Numbered from the stretch's first letter, positions 25,401 through 35,860 are shown. The stretch is DNA of 64,000 nucleotides from Effrenium voratum (GCA_963377175.1 CAUJNA010003795.1:219501-283500); one strand, 5' to 3'. The notes: generated from the sequence alone by a model not told the origin. A program made the numbers and translations.

Positions 25401-28400
25401 CAAAGTGCTGCGCCTGCCACGATTTCGCAACGGCATCGCCAAAGTGCTGCGCCTGCCACGATTTCGCACGCCCCCCGCCGCGCGCGCGACAACATCCTGT
25501 CCCTCTAGACAGCTGCCGAATGCGACCCCTGCCACACAAACACACACCCAGATGCACAGAATGCTGCGCCTGCCACGACTTCGGCAACGGCATCGCCAAA
25601 GTGCTGCGCCTGCCACGATTTCGCAACGGCATCGCCAAAGTGCTGCGCCTGCCACGATTTCGCACGCCCCCCGCCGCGCGCGCGACAACATCCTGTCCCT
25701 CTAGACAGCTGCCGAATGCGACCCCTGCCACACAAACACACACCCAGATGCACAGAATGCTGCGCCTGCCACGACTTCGGCAACGGCATCGCCAAAGTGC
25801 TGCGCCTGCCACGATTTCGCAACGGCATCGCCAAAGTGCTGCGCCTGCCACGATTTCGCACACAACATCCGAGACAGCTGCCGTGAGTCAGCGAGTGTGA
25901 GTGAGTGAGTGAGTGAGTGAGTGAGTGAGTGAATGAGAGTGAGTGAATGAGAGTGAGTGTGAGTGAGTGAGTGTGAGTGAGCGTGAGTGAGTGAGTGAGT
26001 GAGTGAGTGAGTTTGAGTGAGTGTGAGTGAGTGAGTGTGAGTGAGTGTGAGTGACTGAGCGTGAGTGAGTGAGTGTGAGTGAGCGTGAGTGAGTGAGTGT
26101 GAGTGAGTGTGAGTGAGTGAGTGTGAGTGAGTGTGAGTGAGTGTGAGTTGAGTGAGTGTGAGTTGAGTGAGTGAGAGTGAGTGAGTGAGTGAGTGAGTGA
26201 GTGAGTGAGTGAGACAGTGATGAGGAGGGAGGGCGGGAGGAGGAGGAGAAGGAGGAGACGCGGCGCGCGGACGACGAGCGGAAAAAGTAAGAACCCCACA
26301 CAAAGATGTGGGGAAAAAGGGCGCCACTGGTCCACTGGGCTGTCATGCTACGCACCAGGTCAGTCGCCGTGCCGTTTGCAAGACGTAGCTGAGCAGAAGA
26401 AGTGGCAAGGGAGGTTTTGTCGAAGAAGGGACCATCACCAAATTCCCTCCCCTCCATTCCCTGGTTTCCTCCAAAGGCTTCAGGTTTCGGTCTTTCGGCG
26501 AGCTTGCTCACCAGTTTCTTCAAATAAGTGGGGTCTTGGTGTCTCCTTCAACAGATGCCGACACATCTCCGAGGCCAAAATTTACACACCCGCTGATCTA
26601 TTTGCTGGAACCCACACCCCAACGTCTAAACGTTTATCAAGGGAACTCGCCAGGTGTTTCTCCAAACCACCGAACACAGAGGTAAATTGGCTGTGGGTCA
26701 AAAATAGGTACCCAAAATGGAACCCTGGTGAGTGGAAACATGGACCAAAACCTGTGGTGGTTAATTTCAACCCATACCCACTTCTAGTTTTGAGTTCCCA
26801 AGCGGAAGCCGAAAGGGAAGCTGCATTCGGAGGGGGGAAGCCTGCCTCTCAGGTTAATACCCACTTCTCTAGCTATCGTTCCTTCTAGCCGCCGTTTAAG
26901 AGACGGATTCCTGAAGAGAATGGGGAAGGTGCGGCTGGAACCATGTTGATTACCCAATAACAACCATCATTCTCAGAACCTTCGTTTTGGGATCCTCCTA
27001 GGTCCTCCAGTAGAGAGGTTAGAATAAGGGTACCCTTTTTCTGTAGTCTATTTTGGTAGGGGAACCCTCCCAACCAAAAAAGGGTAAAAGGGCACTACCG
27101 GGGGACCTAGCCTCTGTTCAGAATGATTTGTGCGTTGCGTCGTTGCATGGCTCAGCGCTTGTCGACGGCTTGTGGGCACCTGACCCCCTGCGTAGGCCAG
27201 GGACAGCAAGACTGCGAGCCAAGCACCCGACATGGCAGCTGGCACCAAAGAGCAGTCTGGACGCCTCACAGAGTTGGGTCCCGGATGCTCTGGCGGATGG
27301 GTGGGCGGGTGGGCGGGTGGGCGGGTGGGCGGGTGGGCGGGTGGGCGGGTGGGTGGGTGGGTGGGTTGGGGGTGTTGAGTGGGTGTGGGTGGACAAGTGG
27401 TTGTTCCACACACAAACACGCAAACAAACAAACAAACAAACAAGCAACAAACAAGCAAGCAAACAACATGACAGAAAGACAGAAAGACATAAAGACAGAA
27501 AGACAGAAAGACAGAAAGACAGAAAGACAGAAAGACTGCCTGACTGCCTGACTGCCTGACTGCCTGACTGCCTGACTGCCTGACTGCCTGACTGCCTGAC
27601 TGCCTGACTGCCTGACTGACTGACTGACTGACTGACTGACTGACTGTTGTTGTTTGAGGTTCGGAGAGACTCAGTTTATGGAAGCCTTTGACTGGCAGAA
27701 GCAGGGGTCCAAATCCCCAAACCACCAATCCAAACCACCAATTGGAGGGAAGCTGAATAATTCTAGGCAACCACAAGCCTTTCCCACCCGCTCCCGGCCT
27801 CATCCCGCAGTGCCGGCAGGTAGTGAGGTACAAGGCCAAGCAGATGCCGGTGCCCAGACCCAGCAGATCGCCCCAGATGGACTCCTGCCGGAGCGGATTC
27901 ACACGCAGAAGTTGTGGTGCAAATCCAATAAACCGCGGAACTCAAATTCTGGGTCCTCCGGTAGAGAGGATAGAATAAGATGGCACCAACTTTTTTCGGT
28001 AGTCTATTTTAGTAGCCAACAAAGGGTGAGAAAGGGCACCTAGCTGGGGGACCTAGCAAATTGTGGGTGTCTCGGAATACGGGGACACCAAGCACGGTTG
28101 TGGTCCCGTCTACTGCCCCCCCCCTTCATCAAATTACGCGGGATTGATTCAGGACAATTCGTGTGCAACAGGCGCGACTAGAAGACTGTTGGAATCAGAC
28201 CAAAAGCAACAAAACACAGTGGGCGACTGTTGCGCGAAAACGCTCTACCCAGACCCAGACCTTGCCCCCCCCCCCCAGTCCCCCCCAGTCCCCCCCCAGT
28301 CCCCCCCCAGTCCCCCCCCAGTCCCCCCCTCAAAAGGTCGCTTTCGGTCGTTCTACAAACCATCCAACATCTGAAAACAAGGGATCCCCAAGTACAGCAA

Positions 28401-31400
28401 CTTCGCACTGGGGTTTTACGGGTTTTACCCAAATCGCTGTTGCTTGCCAGAGAAGTAGATGACCAAGCTCCACAAAAACAGTTTTCCTCTAACAGGGGCA
28501 CTCGTTCACTGTCACTTGTACATGTTTTTGGGAACGCAAGAGCCAACAAATATATGGAATGAGCCTTTGCACTTTAAAACCGATTTGAGTCATGAACATA
28601 CAAGTAAACTATTGCTGTCTAGCGCCTGATACTCCTGGCTTGTGTCGACTTTTAGGGTACCCCCAAAGTGGTGGTTTCCTTTGGGTTTTTCTTTGTATCC
28701 AGACTAGGTCCTCCAGCAGAGAGGTTAGAATAAGGGTACCAACTTTTTCTTTTTTGTCTATTTTAGTAGGGCAACCCCCCCCACTAAAAAGAAACGGTAA
28801 ACGGGCACTACTGGGGGAGCTAGCAAAAAGACGCACCCAGAAATGTACACACATGGCTATGGGTCAAAACCCCGTATCCCCAGTGAACATCCCACTCCCC
28901 ACTAAAATAGGTTCTAAAACGGGTGGTGCACCTAGCGCAAAATGGTATATACCATTGGTCATAGGTGTCCTTTTAGAGGAAATAGATGGCCCTGGTAGAT
29001 GATTAAATCACCAGGTAAACCAGGAATCGCCAACACCTATGACATTGGTGTTGACCCACGGCCACGTCAGCTCCCCCAAGAGCGCCCAACTAGGTCTCTC
29101 CAGTAGAGAGGTTAGAATAAGGGCACCATTTTTTCTGTAGTCTATTTTAGTAGGGGAACCCTCCCCCAAAAAAGAGGTGAGAAGGACACCTAGCTGGGCG
29201 ACCTAGCAAATTATTGGTGTGTTTGAATACGGAAACACCAAGCCTCAGCGCCCAACACCTCGCCGACTGAAATGCCGCCGAAGGCGCCGCGCCCAGCGAT
29301 TCCAGGCACCGGGAGCTGAGGAAAACCGCCCCCACGCAGGCGACGCCCAGCAGCAACGCCGCCAGCGTGTGAAGCGGCGGCCGCTCTTTGAAGAGGAGCC
29401 AGCTGAAGATGGCGCACCTTAGCTCTGCTGAAAGCATACTCCTTGATGCCTGAACATTCACAGATTAGCCATGATCTGTGAACATCCAGGGGTGGTCAAC
29501 AGTATTTGCTTCCCCAAGAGGACTTGGGGAAATTTAGGGTTCCTCGCCTCTCGGTTGCTGTCTGCTCCCCAGATCCAAACCACCAATTCAGCGGTATCTG
29601 ATGCCCAGTGGTTTCGAGGTCACCCCTTACCCAACCCCCTAAGCCAGGCGATGGCAAGAATCTCCCGGACAAAAACCAACTCGGAAAACACATCACCGCG
29701 CAAAGGTCCTTCCCGGATGGCATTGGTAAACCATTTGTTTTGAAGGCAAAGTTGAGGGACCCCCCCCCAAAACGATGGCTTTCCTCTTGGTTTCCCTTTC
29801 AACCCATTTCAAAGGGCTTCGGTGACCAGGGTCCCTTCGAGTGAATCCGAAGTTAGGAGCTTGCCAAAAGGTCCTCAGAAACACCAGAAACAAAGCCAGC
29901 CTTGAAATGACCCTCGCTGCTTGACATTGGCCACCACAATTTACTGGAAAGAGAAGGGTTGGCTCGTCACCCAGATGCTGATCTATGAGCTGGGGTTTTG
30001 ATTACTTAGGCACAAGGGGGCAGCACAGGGTGCTTCCAATCGGAGAACATGTACGACCTACGTCATATCAGCTACTGGCGGATTTCCCCGAGCCTCGCCA
30101 ACCTTCACTTCTCCGGGGTTCTGATTGTGGATGTGTGCTTTGGGTGATTTGCCTAAAGGGATGGCTGATGTCCAAAGAATTCTTATCCCAATTGGTTTTC
30201 TCTTCGGCTCGGGACACCACAAGGGGCTCGCATTCACCAGCACCAGCACGTTCGCAACGGAGGTCAGCTGGATGGCCAAGGTGAAGGTCACGTCGCACCT
30301 TTTTTCGGAATCCGCGCGCGCGGAAGGAAGGCTTCCATTGGCTTAAGCCGCCCCCCCGGCACAAACAACATGTCCAGAGGTGATGGTTTCCCTTTAAAGC
30401 CAACAAGGGGAAATAACATTTAAACATCGCCCCAAAACAAAACTCGCTGTAACTGCTTCTATTCGCTGTTTCGCCCCCGGGCAAAAACTACAAATATGTC
30501 CAGTAGTCATAGATTTTCCCTTAGAACCAACAAGGGAAATAGAACATATTGTTCTATTCAAATCAAAGTTCGTAGGTTTCATGGAAAAAAAAAAGCTGAT
30601 GTGTCCAACAGGTGCTTTTGGGGCTAAGGTCCGTTCAGGTCCCTACGTTCAAAGGAAAGTCGTTTCTCTGTTGCTTTCTCCTCTGCGAAAAGTGGCTCAC
30701 TTTTAGTGGTTTAATTCGGAAAACCCGTCAACAAGTTAAGGTCAACTAACATCCCTTGGCAAAATGCGCCAATGCTAGATCAGGTGCCCTCGAAGAACTC
30801 ACCTTCCCCCCTTGGTGGTTTGGATCTCAGGGGCTGTGCAATCCCCATTTGGATTCAAAAGCTACTCGGGTTCAATCCCCCAAACCACCGGTCCAAACCA
30901 ATCAAGGTTTGTGTCCCCCAAACAAAACCGCAGCCGGGGCGCAAGCCCAGGAAGAAGGCGGCGGCCCAGAAGTGCCAGCCGGTGGCCAGACAGGCTTCCA
31001 GCAGCTTAGCCGGGCCTCTGTACCTAAGACAAACGAAAGGAAAGTACCTTCCACGGTTTTTGTGGGATAAATAAGCAGCCCCTGGAAATGTAGAAACCCT
31101 TTTCAAGGTGCAGACTATTCATTTCAGTGGAAATGGCAAACCCTGTATAGGCAAACGAAAAGTCCAAGCTGTTTGTCTAGGTCCTCCAGTAGAAAGGCTA
31201 GAATAAGGGTACCAACTTTTTTCCTTTTTGTCTATTTTGGTAGAGGAACCCTCCCTACTAAAAATGGGACAGAAGGGCACTACTGGGGGACCTAGAATAG
31301 GTGACATTCAAAACCAGCCAAGAGGAAACCATGGGTAAATCATTTCACCAAGTGAATGATAGTCAAAACAAATGCTGGTCGAACTACGCTCAAACCATCG

Positions 31401-33941
31401 CAGGCGCGTACCCCCTAGTGAACATCCCAATCCCCACTAAAATAGGTTCTAAAATGGGTGGTGCACCGAAAACCCAAAAATGGGATCCCAAAACGGTTTT
31501 GAACCGTGGCCGTGTACCTAGGTCCTCCAGTAGAGAGGTTCGAATAAGATGGCGCCAACTTTTTCCTTTTTGTCTATTTTAGTATAGGAACCAAAATTTC
31601 CCAAAAAGAGAAGCGGTGAAAGTTGGCACCAATCGCTGGGGGACCTTACGAAACCACGAGGCGCCTCCATCAAGGCCTCGGAAGGTTTGCCCTGCAGCGA
31701 AGCTCCGTGTCTCAACATACGGCAACATTGGTAAGAAATCAGGGCCAAACAATTTTGGGGCCATGACTAAAACTAGACCAAAAAGGAGAAACCAAAAGGT
31801 CAAAAGGTCCGCTTTGGGCAACTGAGTCTCATGACCCTGCCAAAGGGACGCTCGAATTTTAACATTGGGTTTTCCAAAAGGTGATGCTCACAGGTCAAAG
31901 CGTCCTCGCTTGCCCCAAAGAACAGCCCGGAGGAGGAAAACCCAAATTCCCAGTTTGGTGTCCCCGGAACCTGAGCTGAATTGGCATTCTGACATTGCAA
32001 CGATTCATGTTGGTCTTCTTTGGTGGGGTTTTTAAGGGCAACGAACAGGACCATCATTTTCCTTTTTGGTGGGGTTTTGAGGGCAACGAACAGGACCATC
32101 ATGTTGGCGGGGCCAAAAACAATAAAAAACATGCTGGTCCTTTTTGGTGGGGTTTTGAGGGGAACGAACAGGACCATCATTTTGGCTGGTCCAACAAAAA
32201 GAGCCCACACCTATCTAGGTTTTCTAGGTCCTCCAGAAGAGAGATTAGAATAAGGGTACCCTTTTTCCTGTAGTCTATTTTAGTAGGGGAACCCTCCCCC
32301 AAAGAAACGGTAAAAGGCACTACTGGGGGACCTAGTTTTGCTACCAGAACTCCCCAATGGAAGTGCACCACTATGGGAGTCTGTGGCCTTTTTGGGGTCG
32401 AATCCACCTCCACCGAATCCAATCTTCCATTTGGTTAAGAACAAAAATCCCTCTGAAACCAACAGGGGAAAATAAACAATATTCTTCAGCCAATGGAAGC
32501 AATTCGCTTCGAGCGAAAACTCGATCACCGTGGTACACGAGGACAAGGCCCAGCGTGGTGGCGACACTCTGGAAGAGGCAGATGTAGAAGAGGACGCAGC
32601 CTGAGGGTTCCCTTGCCTGTCTGGTGTCACTTGAAAATTACGGCGCAAGTTGCGGGGTCCGAAAAAGGGTCACAACTTTATTTTGCACCCCTGACAAACA
32701 CATGAAAAAGCAACTGGAGCTAGAAGCAGGAAGACTCATGATAGAACCTTTTCTTGATGGTATGGAACCCTGTTCATAGGTGTCCTTTTGGTTGAAAACA
32801 GATGCATTTCCCTACTATGAAGCAACCAGGTCGGAATCGATGGAAACAAACACCCACCCACTTTGTTGGAATGGGCACCAGCGATTATAGGGAAACCATA
32901 GGCCAAGAATTTTGTTCGGATTTTTGCGGGGTGACGCAGGGAAACTGGATATCTTCCGTGCTCATTGATGGAAACCCAGTTGATGTTCATACGATTCTGG
33001 TTGATAAGTAGGACTAGGTCCTCCAGTATAGAGGTTAGAATAAGGGTACCCTTTTTTCTCTAGTCTATTTTAGTAGGGGAACCCTCCCCCAAAGAAGGGG
33101 GAAAAGGCCACTACTGGGGAACCTAGAGGTGGTGCCTATGTCGGAAGGGGAAACAGCCTTAAAATCATTAAACACATCCACAAGGTGGGTGAATCCGGGG
33201 TGGACATTGCTGCCTGTCCTTGCGGTGTGGGGACGAGAAGCCGAAAAGGACACCCTGTTTCCCACCGCTAGTAACTTTGTGTTCAATAGGCATGACGGAA
33301 CCAAGTTGATTTAGCAATCCACTTTCACAACTTTGCCGGATTTATGAATCATGTCACCAGCTGTGCCAACGGGTTCCCACAAGTGAAGCCAACGTGTTCA
33401 TAGAGTCGAGTCCAAAGGCGAGTTCAAGAGACACGCGGCTTGATCAAAAGGTCCGGTAAACATGGGATGACATCAGGGAAACCGCCAAAAGAGGATACAA
33501 CTTTCCCACTAAACAGGAAAATATACCCATGGTCATTTGAGTCATAACCAAAACCCGGTATTAAAATGGTCGATCCAGAACCATGTAAAGAATTCAGAAG
33601 GTGGATTTCCGCAGCTATTTATGGCAAGGGGATTGTCCCTTGCTAACCTTCACTCACCTAGGTGTTGATTGTGACTCACCTTGAAAAATGGTCTCAACTC
33701 ACCTTGAAAAAGTGGTCCCTTTTGGTTTCCCTTTAAAATCGATGGTTTCCCTCAGTCTCAAAGGAACCAGGTTTTGAGCACGTGGCTTTGGGGTGGGAAT
33801 ATCTATGGACCTCCGTCGGCCTCTGCTGGGTTGCTCCAAGTTGGCGAGGCGAATCAACAAGGAGTCCGGCGACACTGAGGCGGTGCCCACGGTCGCCAGC
33901 AGCACGCCCCATTGCCGTCTTGAAAGGGCGCATTTCCACAT
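19452..33941 (-). CDS. Drug/metabolite transporter (DMT superfamily, two EamA repeats), complete 11-exon gene
   Basis: Seen: exons in coding order are 33827-33941, 32537-32600, 30943-31023, 30218-30298, 29264-29417, 27788-27884, 27180-27256, 23954-24040, 23138-23203, 21687-21773 and 19452-19559. They join with all phases compatible and no internal stop into 1017 bp, 338 residues plus TGA. About ten hydrophobic helices are spread one or two per exon: SPDSLLIRL (res ~24-32), FYICLFQSVATTLGLVLV (~43-60), LLEACLATGWHFWAAAFFL (~66-84), TLAIQLTSVANVLVLVNASP (~92-111), FKERPPLHTLAALLLG (~122-137), WGDLLGLGTGICLALYL (~169-185), VPAAMSGAWLAVLLSLAY (~202-219), LTIAPRYIMSSEVAMIMLLE (~255-274), GPLLAWLALGEAPP (~278-291). 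The two halves repeat the same plan, each with an ERPP or EAPP loop. Known: EamA proteins are ten-helix membrane permeases of about 300-340 residues for small metabolites or nucleotide sugars. The substrate cannot be read. The ATG at 33941 is the only Met before helix 1; an extra upstream exon is possible. Six donors are GC. Boundaries were chosen by eye from splice motif plus phase. Confidence 0.85.
19612..19724 (-). repeat. Family C inverted-repeat element
   Basis: Ends TGGCTGTGGGTCAAAA and TTTTCACCCATGGCCA form an imperfect inverted repeat, with GTGCACCACCCATTTTAGTC inside. Orientation opposite to most other C copies. Transporter intron 10. Confidence 0.75.
20768..20850 (+). repeat. tRNA-like (possible SINE) sequence
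   Basis: GGTGGTTTGGTGGTTAAGGA resembles a tRNA 5' half with A box, and AAATTCAAATCCC resembles a B box. Related phrases occur at 27660-27730 and 30814-30889. Confidence 0.3.
21457..21528 (+). repeat. Family C element, truncated
   Basis: ACTAAAATGGGTGGCGCACC then GGTTTTGACCCACGGCCA; left half missing. It runs into the CACCC microsatellite. Confidence 0.7.
21530..21658 (+). repeat. (CACCC/CACACCC)n microsatellite
   Basis: Pure C/A low complexity directly downstream of transporter exon 10 (transcript sense), start of intron 10. Confidence 0.95.
21904..22019 (+). mobile_element. Family A element, copy 2
   Basis: Full ends CTAGGTCC/GGACCTAG. In intron 9 of the transporter, about 130 bp from exon 21687-21773. 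Confidence 0.88.
22820..22840 (+). repeat. Poly-C run
   Basis: About 16 consecutive C within transporter intron 9. Confidence 0.9.
24104..24214 (+). repeat. Direct repeat flanking the satellite, left copy
   Basis: Identical except for about one base to 26914-27024; runs into the first 28 bp of a family A element in both places. Confidence 0.92.
24187..24391 (+). mobile_element. Family A element, copy 3, with internal duplication
   Basis: About 205 bp instead of the usual 115: the middle (AAGATGGTACCGAC through CCCTCCCAACCAAAAAAG) is present twice. Right end is GGGGGACCTGG, one base off. Confidence 0.88.
24424..24500 (+). repeat. Dispersed repeat E
   Basis: GATGTCCATGGGAAG, TTTTTTGGTTGGTTGAGTTT, AAAGGGGAACCCTTCCC. 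Related copies at 52185-52270 and 62113-62285. Confidence 0.7.
24604..25862 (+). repeat. 196-bp satellite S3
   Basis: Five full units (starts 24721, 24917, 25113, 25309, 25505) plus partial units at both ends. Units are almost identical (for example a single G-to-A at 25274). Each unit holds three 39-bp subrepeats (GTGCTGCGCCTGCCACGATT, TCGCAACGGCATCGCCAAA) plus a CAAACACACACCCAGATG spacer. 196 is not a multiple of 3. Lies in transporter intron 7. Confidence 0.97.
25885..26216 (+). repeat. (GTGA)n/(GTGTGA)n microsatellite
   Basis: 330 bp of GAGTGAGTGTGAGTGAGCG-type repeat, followed by an A/G-rich stretch to about 26290. Same intron as S3. Confidence 0.97.
26914..27024 (+). repeat. Direct repeat flanking the satellite, right copy
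   Basis: Contains GGAACCATGTTGATTACCCA and CATTCTCAGAACCTTCGTTT, as in the left copy 2.8 kb away. Confidence 0.92.
26998..27110 (+). mobile_element. Family A element, copy 4
   Basis: Full inverted ends; exact 4-bp flanks CCTC on both sides. In transporter intron 7. Confidence 0.9.
27297..27645 (+). repeat. Stacked microsatellites filling transporter intron 6
   Basis: In order: (GGGCGGGT)n, (CAAA)n, (ACAGAAAG)n, (CTGCCTGA)n and (TGAC)n. Together they occupy most of the 531-bp intron between exons 6 and 7. Confidence 0.96.
27951..28056 (+). mobile_element. Family A element, copy 5
   Basis: Left end decayed (GGGTCCTCCGGTAG), right end GGGGGACCTAG. On the transcribed strand it ends about 65 bp before the acceptor of exon 27788-27884. 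Confidence 0.82.
28265..28330 (+). repeat. (CCCCCCAGT)n minisatellite
   Basis: About six short units. Transporter intron 5. Confidence 0.95.
28704..28823 (+). mobile_element. Family A element, copy 6
   Basis: CTAGGTCCTCCAGCAG start, GGGGGAGCTAG end; flanks CAGA/CAAA match at 3 of 4. Transporter intron 5. Confidence 0.87.
28854..28970 (+). repeat. Family C element
   Basis: GGCTATGGGTCAAAACCCCG, CAGTGAACATCCCA, CTAAAACGGGTGGTGCACCT. Right end decayed; transporter intron 5. Confidence 0.72.
29090..29206 (+). mobile_element. Family A element, copy 7
   Basis: CTAGGTCTCTCCAGTAG start, GGGCGACCTAG end. Transporter intron 5, about 58 bp from the donor of exon 29264-29417. Confidence 0.87.
29432..29575 (+). 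repeat. Duplicated 130-bp segment, copy 2
   Basis: Matches 18915-19054. It lies immediately upstream (transcript sense) of the acceptor of exon 29264-29417. Confidence 0.85.
30660..30775 (+). repeat. Dispersed repeat B, diverged
   Basis: GTTGCTTTCTCCTCTGCGAA and CTTTTAGTGGTTTAAT, ending in TTGGCAAAATGCGCC. Transporter intron 3. Confidence 0.65.
30814..30889 (+). repeat. tRNA-sized cloverleaf-like sequence
   Basis: 76 bp with perfectly complementary ends (GGTGGTTTGG/CCAAACCACC), a D-arm-like GGGG..CCCC hairpin, a short TTTG..CAAA hairpin and a T-arm-like GGGTTCAATCCCC. The anticodon stem is too short for a working tRNA. In transporter intron 3. Confidence 0.35.
31177..31296 (+). mobile_element. 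Family A element, copy 8
   Basis: Full inverted ends. Transporter intron 2. Confidence 0.9.
31405..31515 (+). repeat. Family C element
   Basis: TAGTGAACATCCCAATCCCC, AAAATGGGTGGTGCACC and GGTTTTGAACCGTGGCC. Transporter intron 2. Confidence 0.75.
31518..31648 (+). mobile_element. Family A element, copy 9
   Basis: Right end decayed to GGACCTTA. Transporter intron 2. Confidence 0.85.
32015..32183 (+). repeat. Triplicated unit of about 50-75 bp
   Basis: Three copies of TTTGGTGGGGTTTT followed by CAACGAACAGGACCATCAT. Transporter intron 2. Confidence 0.9.
32224..32335 (+). mobile_element. Family A element, copy 10
   Basis: Full ends; exact flanks TTTT/TTTT. Transporter intron 2. Confidence 0.9.
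33014..33126 (+). mobile_element. Family A element, copy 11
   Basis: Full ends; flanks AGGA/AGGT. Transporter intron 1. Confidence 0.88.
33553..33680 (+). repeat. Dispersed repeat D, copy 2
   Basis: Counterpart of 16080-16200; lies in intron 1 of the transporter gene (32601-33826). Confidence 0.7.
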
Positions 33942-34280
33942 ATCACTGGAAAGTCAAAAAAGAAGTGAAAAATCCCAGAAAAAAGGAACATGTTTTTCCT
34001 GCGATACACCACTGAAAAGTCGAGTCATGAAAACCCAGATCGACCCAATTCTAAGCAATGGGGATTATTCACCAAATTTTGCGGGGGGGAAAAAAAACAC
34101 GCATCGCTGATGTGCGGAAATGCCCTTTCTTGGCTGGATCTTTAACCTTCTGTTTTGGGAAAATGCAGAATCCTCTCTGATCAACCAATAGTTGCTTCTT
34201 GTGCAGGGGGCACTAGCCACACATTCCGGACAACTTCACATAGGTTTTCTTGCAGCCCAAAATTCACGCGTGAAAAGCAC

Positions 34281-34358
34281 CTCATGCTTTTCGCACGAGC
34301 TGCGAAATCCGCACCGAAGAAGCTGGAGCAAGTGAGCAATGCGAGACCATGGCGAAGC
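34281..34358 (-). CDS. Candidate exon between methyltransferase and transporter genes
   Basis: 78 bp with CTAG|GCT and GAG|GTGCTT ends. The phase-0 frame reads ASPWSRIAHLLQLLRCGF and on; another frame is also open (LRHGLALLTCSSFFGADF). It could be the missing 3' part of the methyltransferase, a 5' exon of the transporter, or chance. Confidence 0.28.
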
Positions 34359-34359
34359 C

Positions 34360-35860
34360 TAGCTTCCCAAAGCTCGGGTTGTTCAGGGCACGGACCCCTT
34401 ATCCCAAGCTGTCCCAGGTGGAATGCCCCTACGAAAAAAGGAATGCCACTATCTGACATCTTGGTTGACGTTGGAAGAGGAGCCAAAAAAATGGATATTT
34501 AGCAGTGAAGTTGGATGTCCACGAAACACAATAAGCAAAAATGGTTCTAATGTTTCCCAACGACAACCATGACACAAGGAATTAGGATTGGTCAACGACC
34601 CGGCCAATCCGGAAAGGGCTTCTGGTGGGTCTGCGCACTTCTCTCTTTGGTAGGCCAGAAACAAGTCAGATCAGCCTGTGCAGAAGTAAAGGGCAGAACG
34701 AAGGTTGCTTCAAAGAATGCTGATGGGGTCTCGCCCCAAACAAAACATATAAATGATGCGACCTCTTCAACATAATATGTGGTCTCGTGATCTTGCTTCA
34801 ACCAAATAAATTGCATAAAAAATACGTGCCCTGTTACTTTAAAAACAAAAAAACTTTGCCAGCCTTGCTGCTACAACTATTTCTACTGCGGCGCTCGCTT
34901 GTACGTACGGTCTACCATCCACTTACTCTGGGTTGGTCTAAAGAGTGACGAATCAAACTGCCTTTGTCACCGCCGCCAAACAAACCAGGGGCCAGCTTGA
35001 CTAATAGAGGCGATGGAAATCCTGATCCGAAGCACAACAAGGAGCAAGCTACGACCACCTGGCATAAAGACTCAGCGGTTGACTTCCAACACCGGTTGAA
35101 GACTGACATCAAACCAATATGTTGGCATCATCTCAGGCTTGCCTCTCAAGATTCGAGGCCCCGCGGCGAGACAATTTTCACGCAACATACCAGCGGAAGG
35201 AACCTGAATGAAGGAACCTCTCCCAACTATGGCAAATGTGAGGAGTCTGAATCCAAGGACAAAAATCCTGGTAACAACTAAGACCCAGCCCTCCCATTTT
35301 CTAAGACTAAGATGGTGGCCCCGCTTGACACGCATTCCTTTCAAAGCTTTTCAGAGCCTTCAGAAAGCCTCCAGCGAAGGTCACGGACGTGTCCATTGAA
35401 ACGATCGATCCACTGTTGGAGGTGCCAAAAAGGAAAAACCATTGCAAACCCTGTTCCATCCTGGAAGAGGACAAAGGGATGTCAGCTATGATGCAAAGTT
35501 CTGGTTGCTAGTTGGAAATGCCTGGCTTTGACGCCTGCCCGTCTGAGTCATCCGAAACACCCCAAACACCTCAAGAATCAAAGGGCGGAAAGCCCATTCC
35601 TATTGGGAGTCTGCACTTCGGGCTTTGGTTGTGGCTCACCTGAATCTCCAACAATACGTCTACCCAAAAACGATACCCCTCAAACTGCAACACGGAGACT
35701 TTGTCATTCTCCTGGGATTTGTGAAGCCGACTCGCACTGGTTGATGAACCAGCCATCCGGAAACTCAGGAAGTGAGGTTATGTCCCGCCAAAACTTCCGT
35801 TGCCTCCGCCCCAAGCGCCCCAAACCGCCCCAACCGGTTGGGCCAACCGGGGGCTTTTGG
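34360..35860. other. No exon resolved
   Basis: The methyltransferase 3' end and the transporter promoter should lie here. One weak open stretch (about 35405-35330, minus, MDTSVTFAGGFLKALKSF) was seen but has no clear splice sites. No promoter motif recognised. Confidence 0.35.

Noticed and set aside
24721..25700. Regular repeats that might suggest a CRISPR array
   Set aside because: Repeat and 'spacer' parts are both identical between units; it is a tandem satellite.
25505..26335. 276-codon minus-strand ORF, and 184-192-codon ORFs at 196-bp spacing
   Set aside because: They run through satellite S3 and the GTGA microsatellite; the same sequence is open in several frames and the repeat unit is not a multiple of three.
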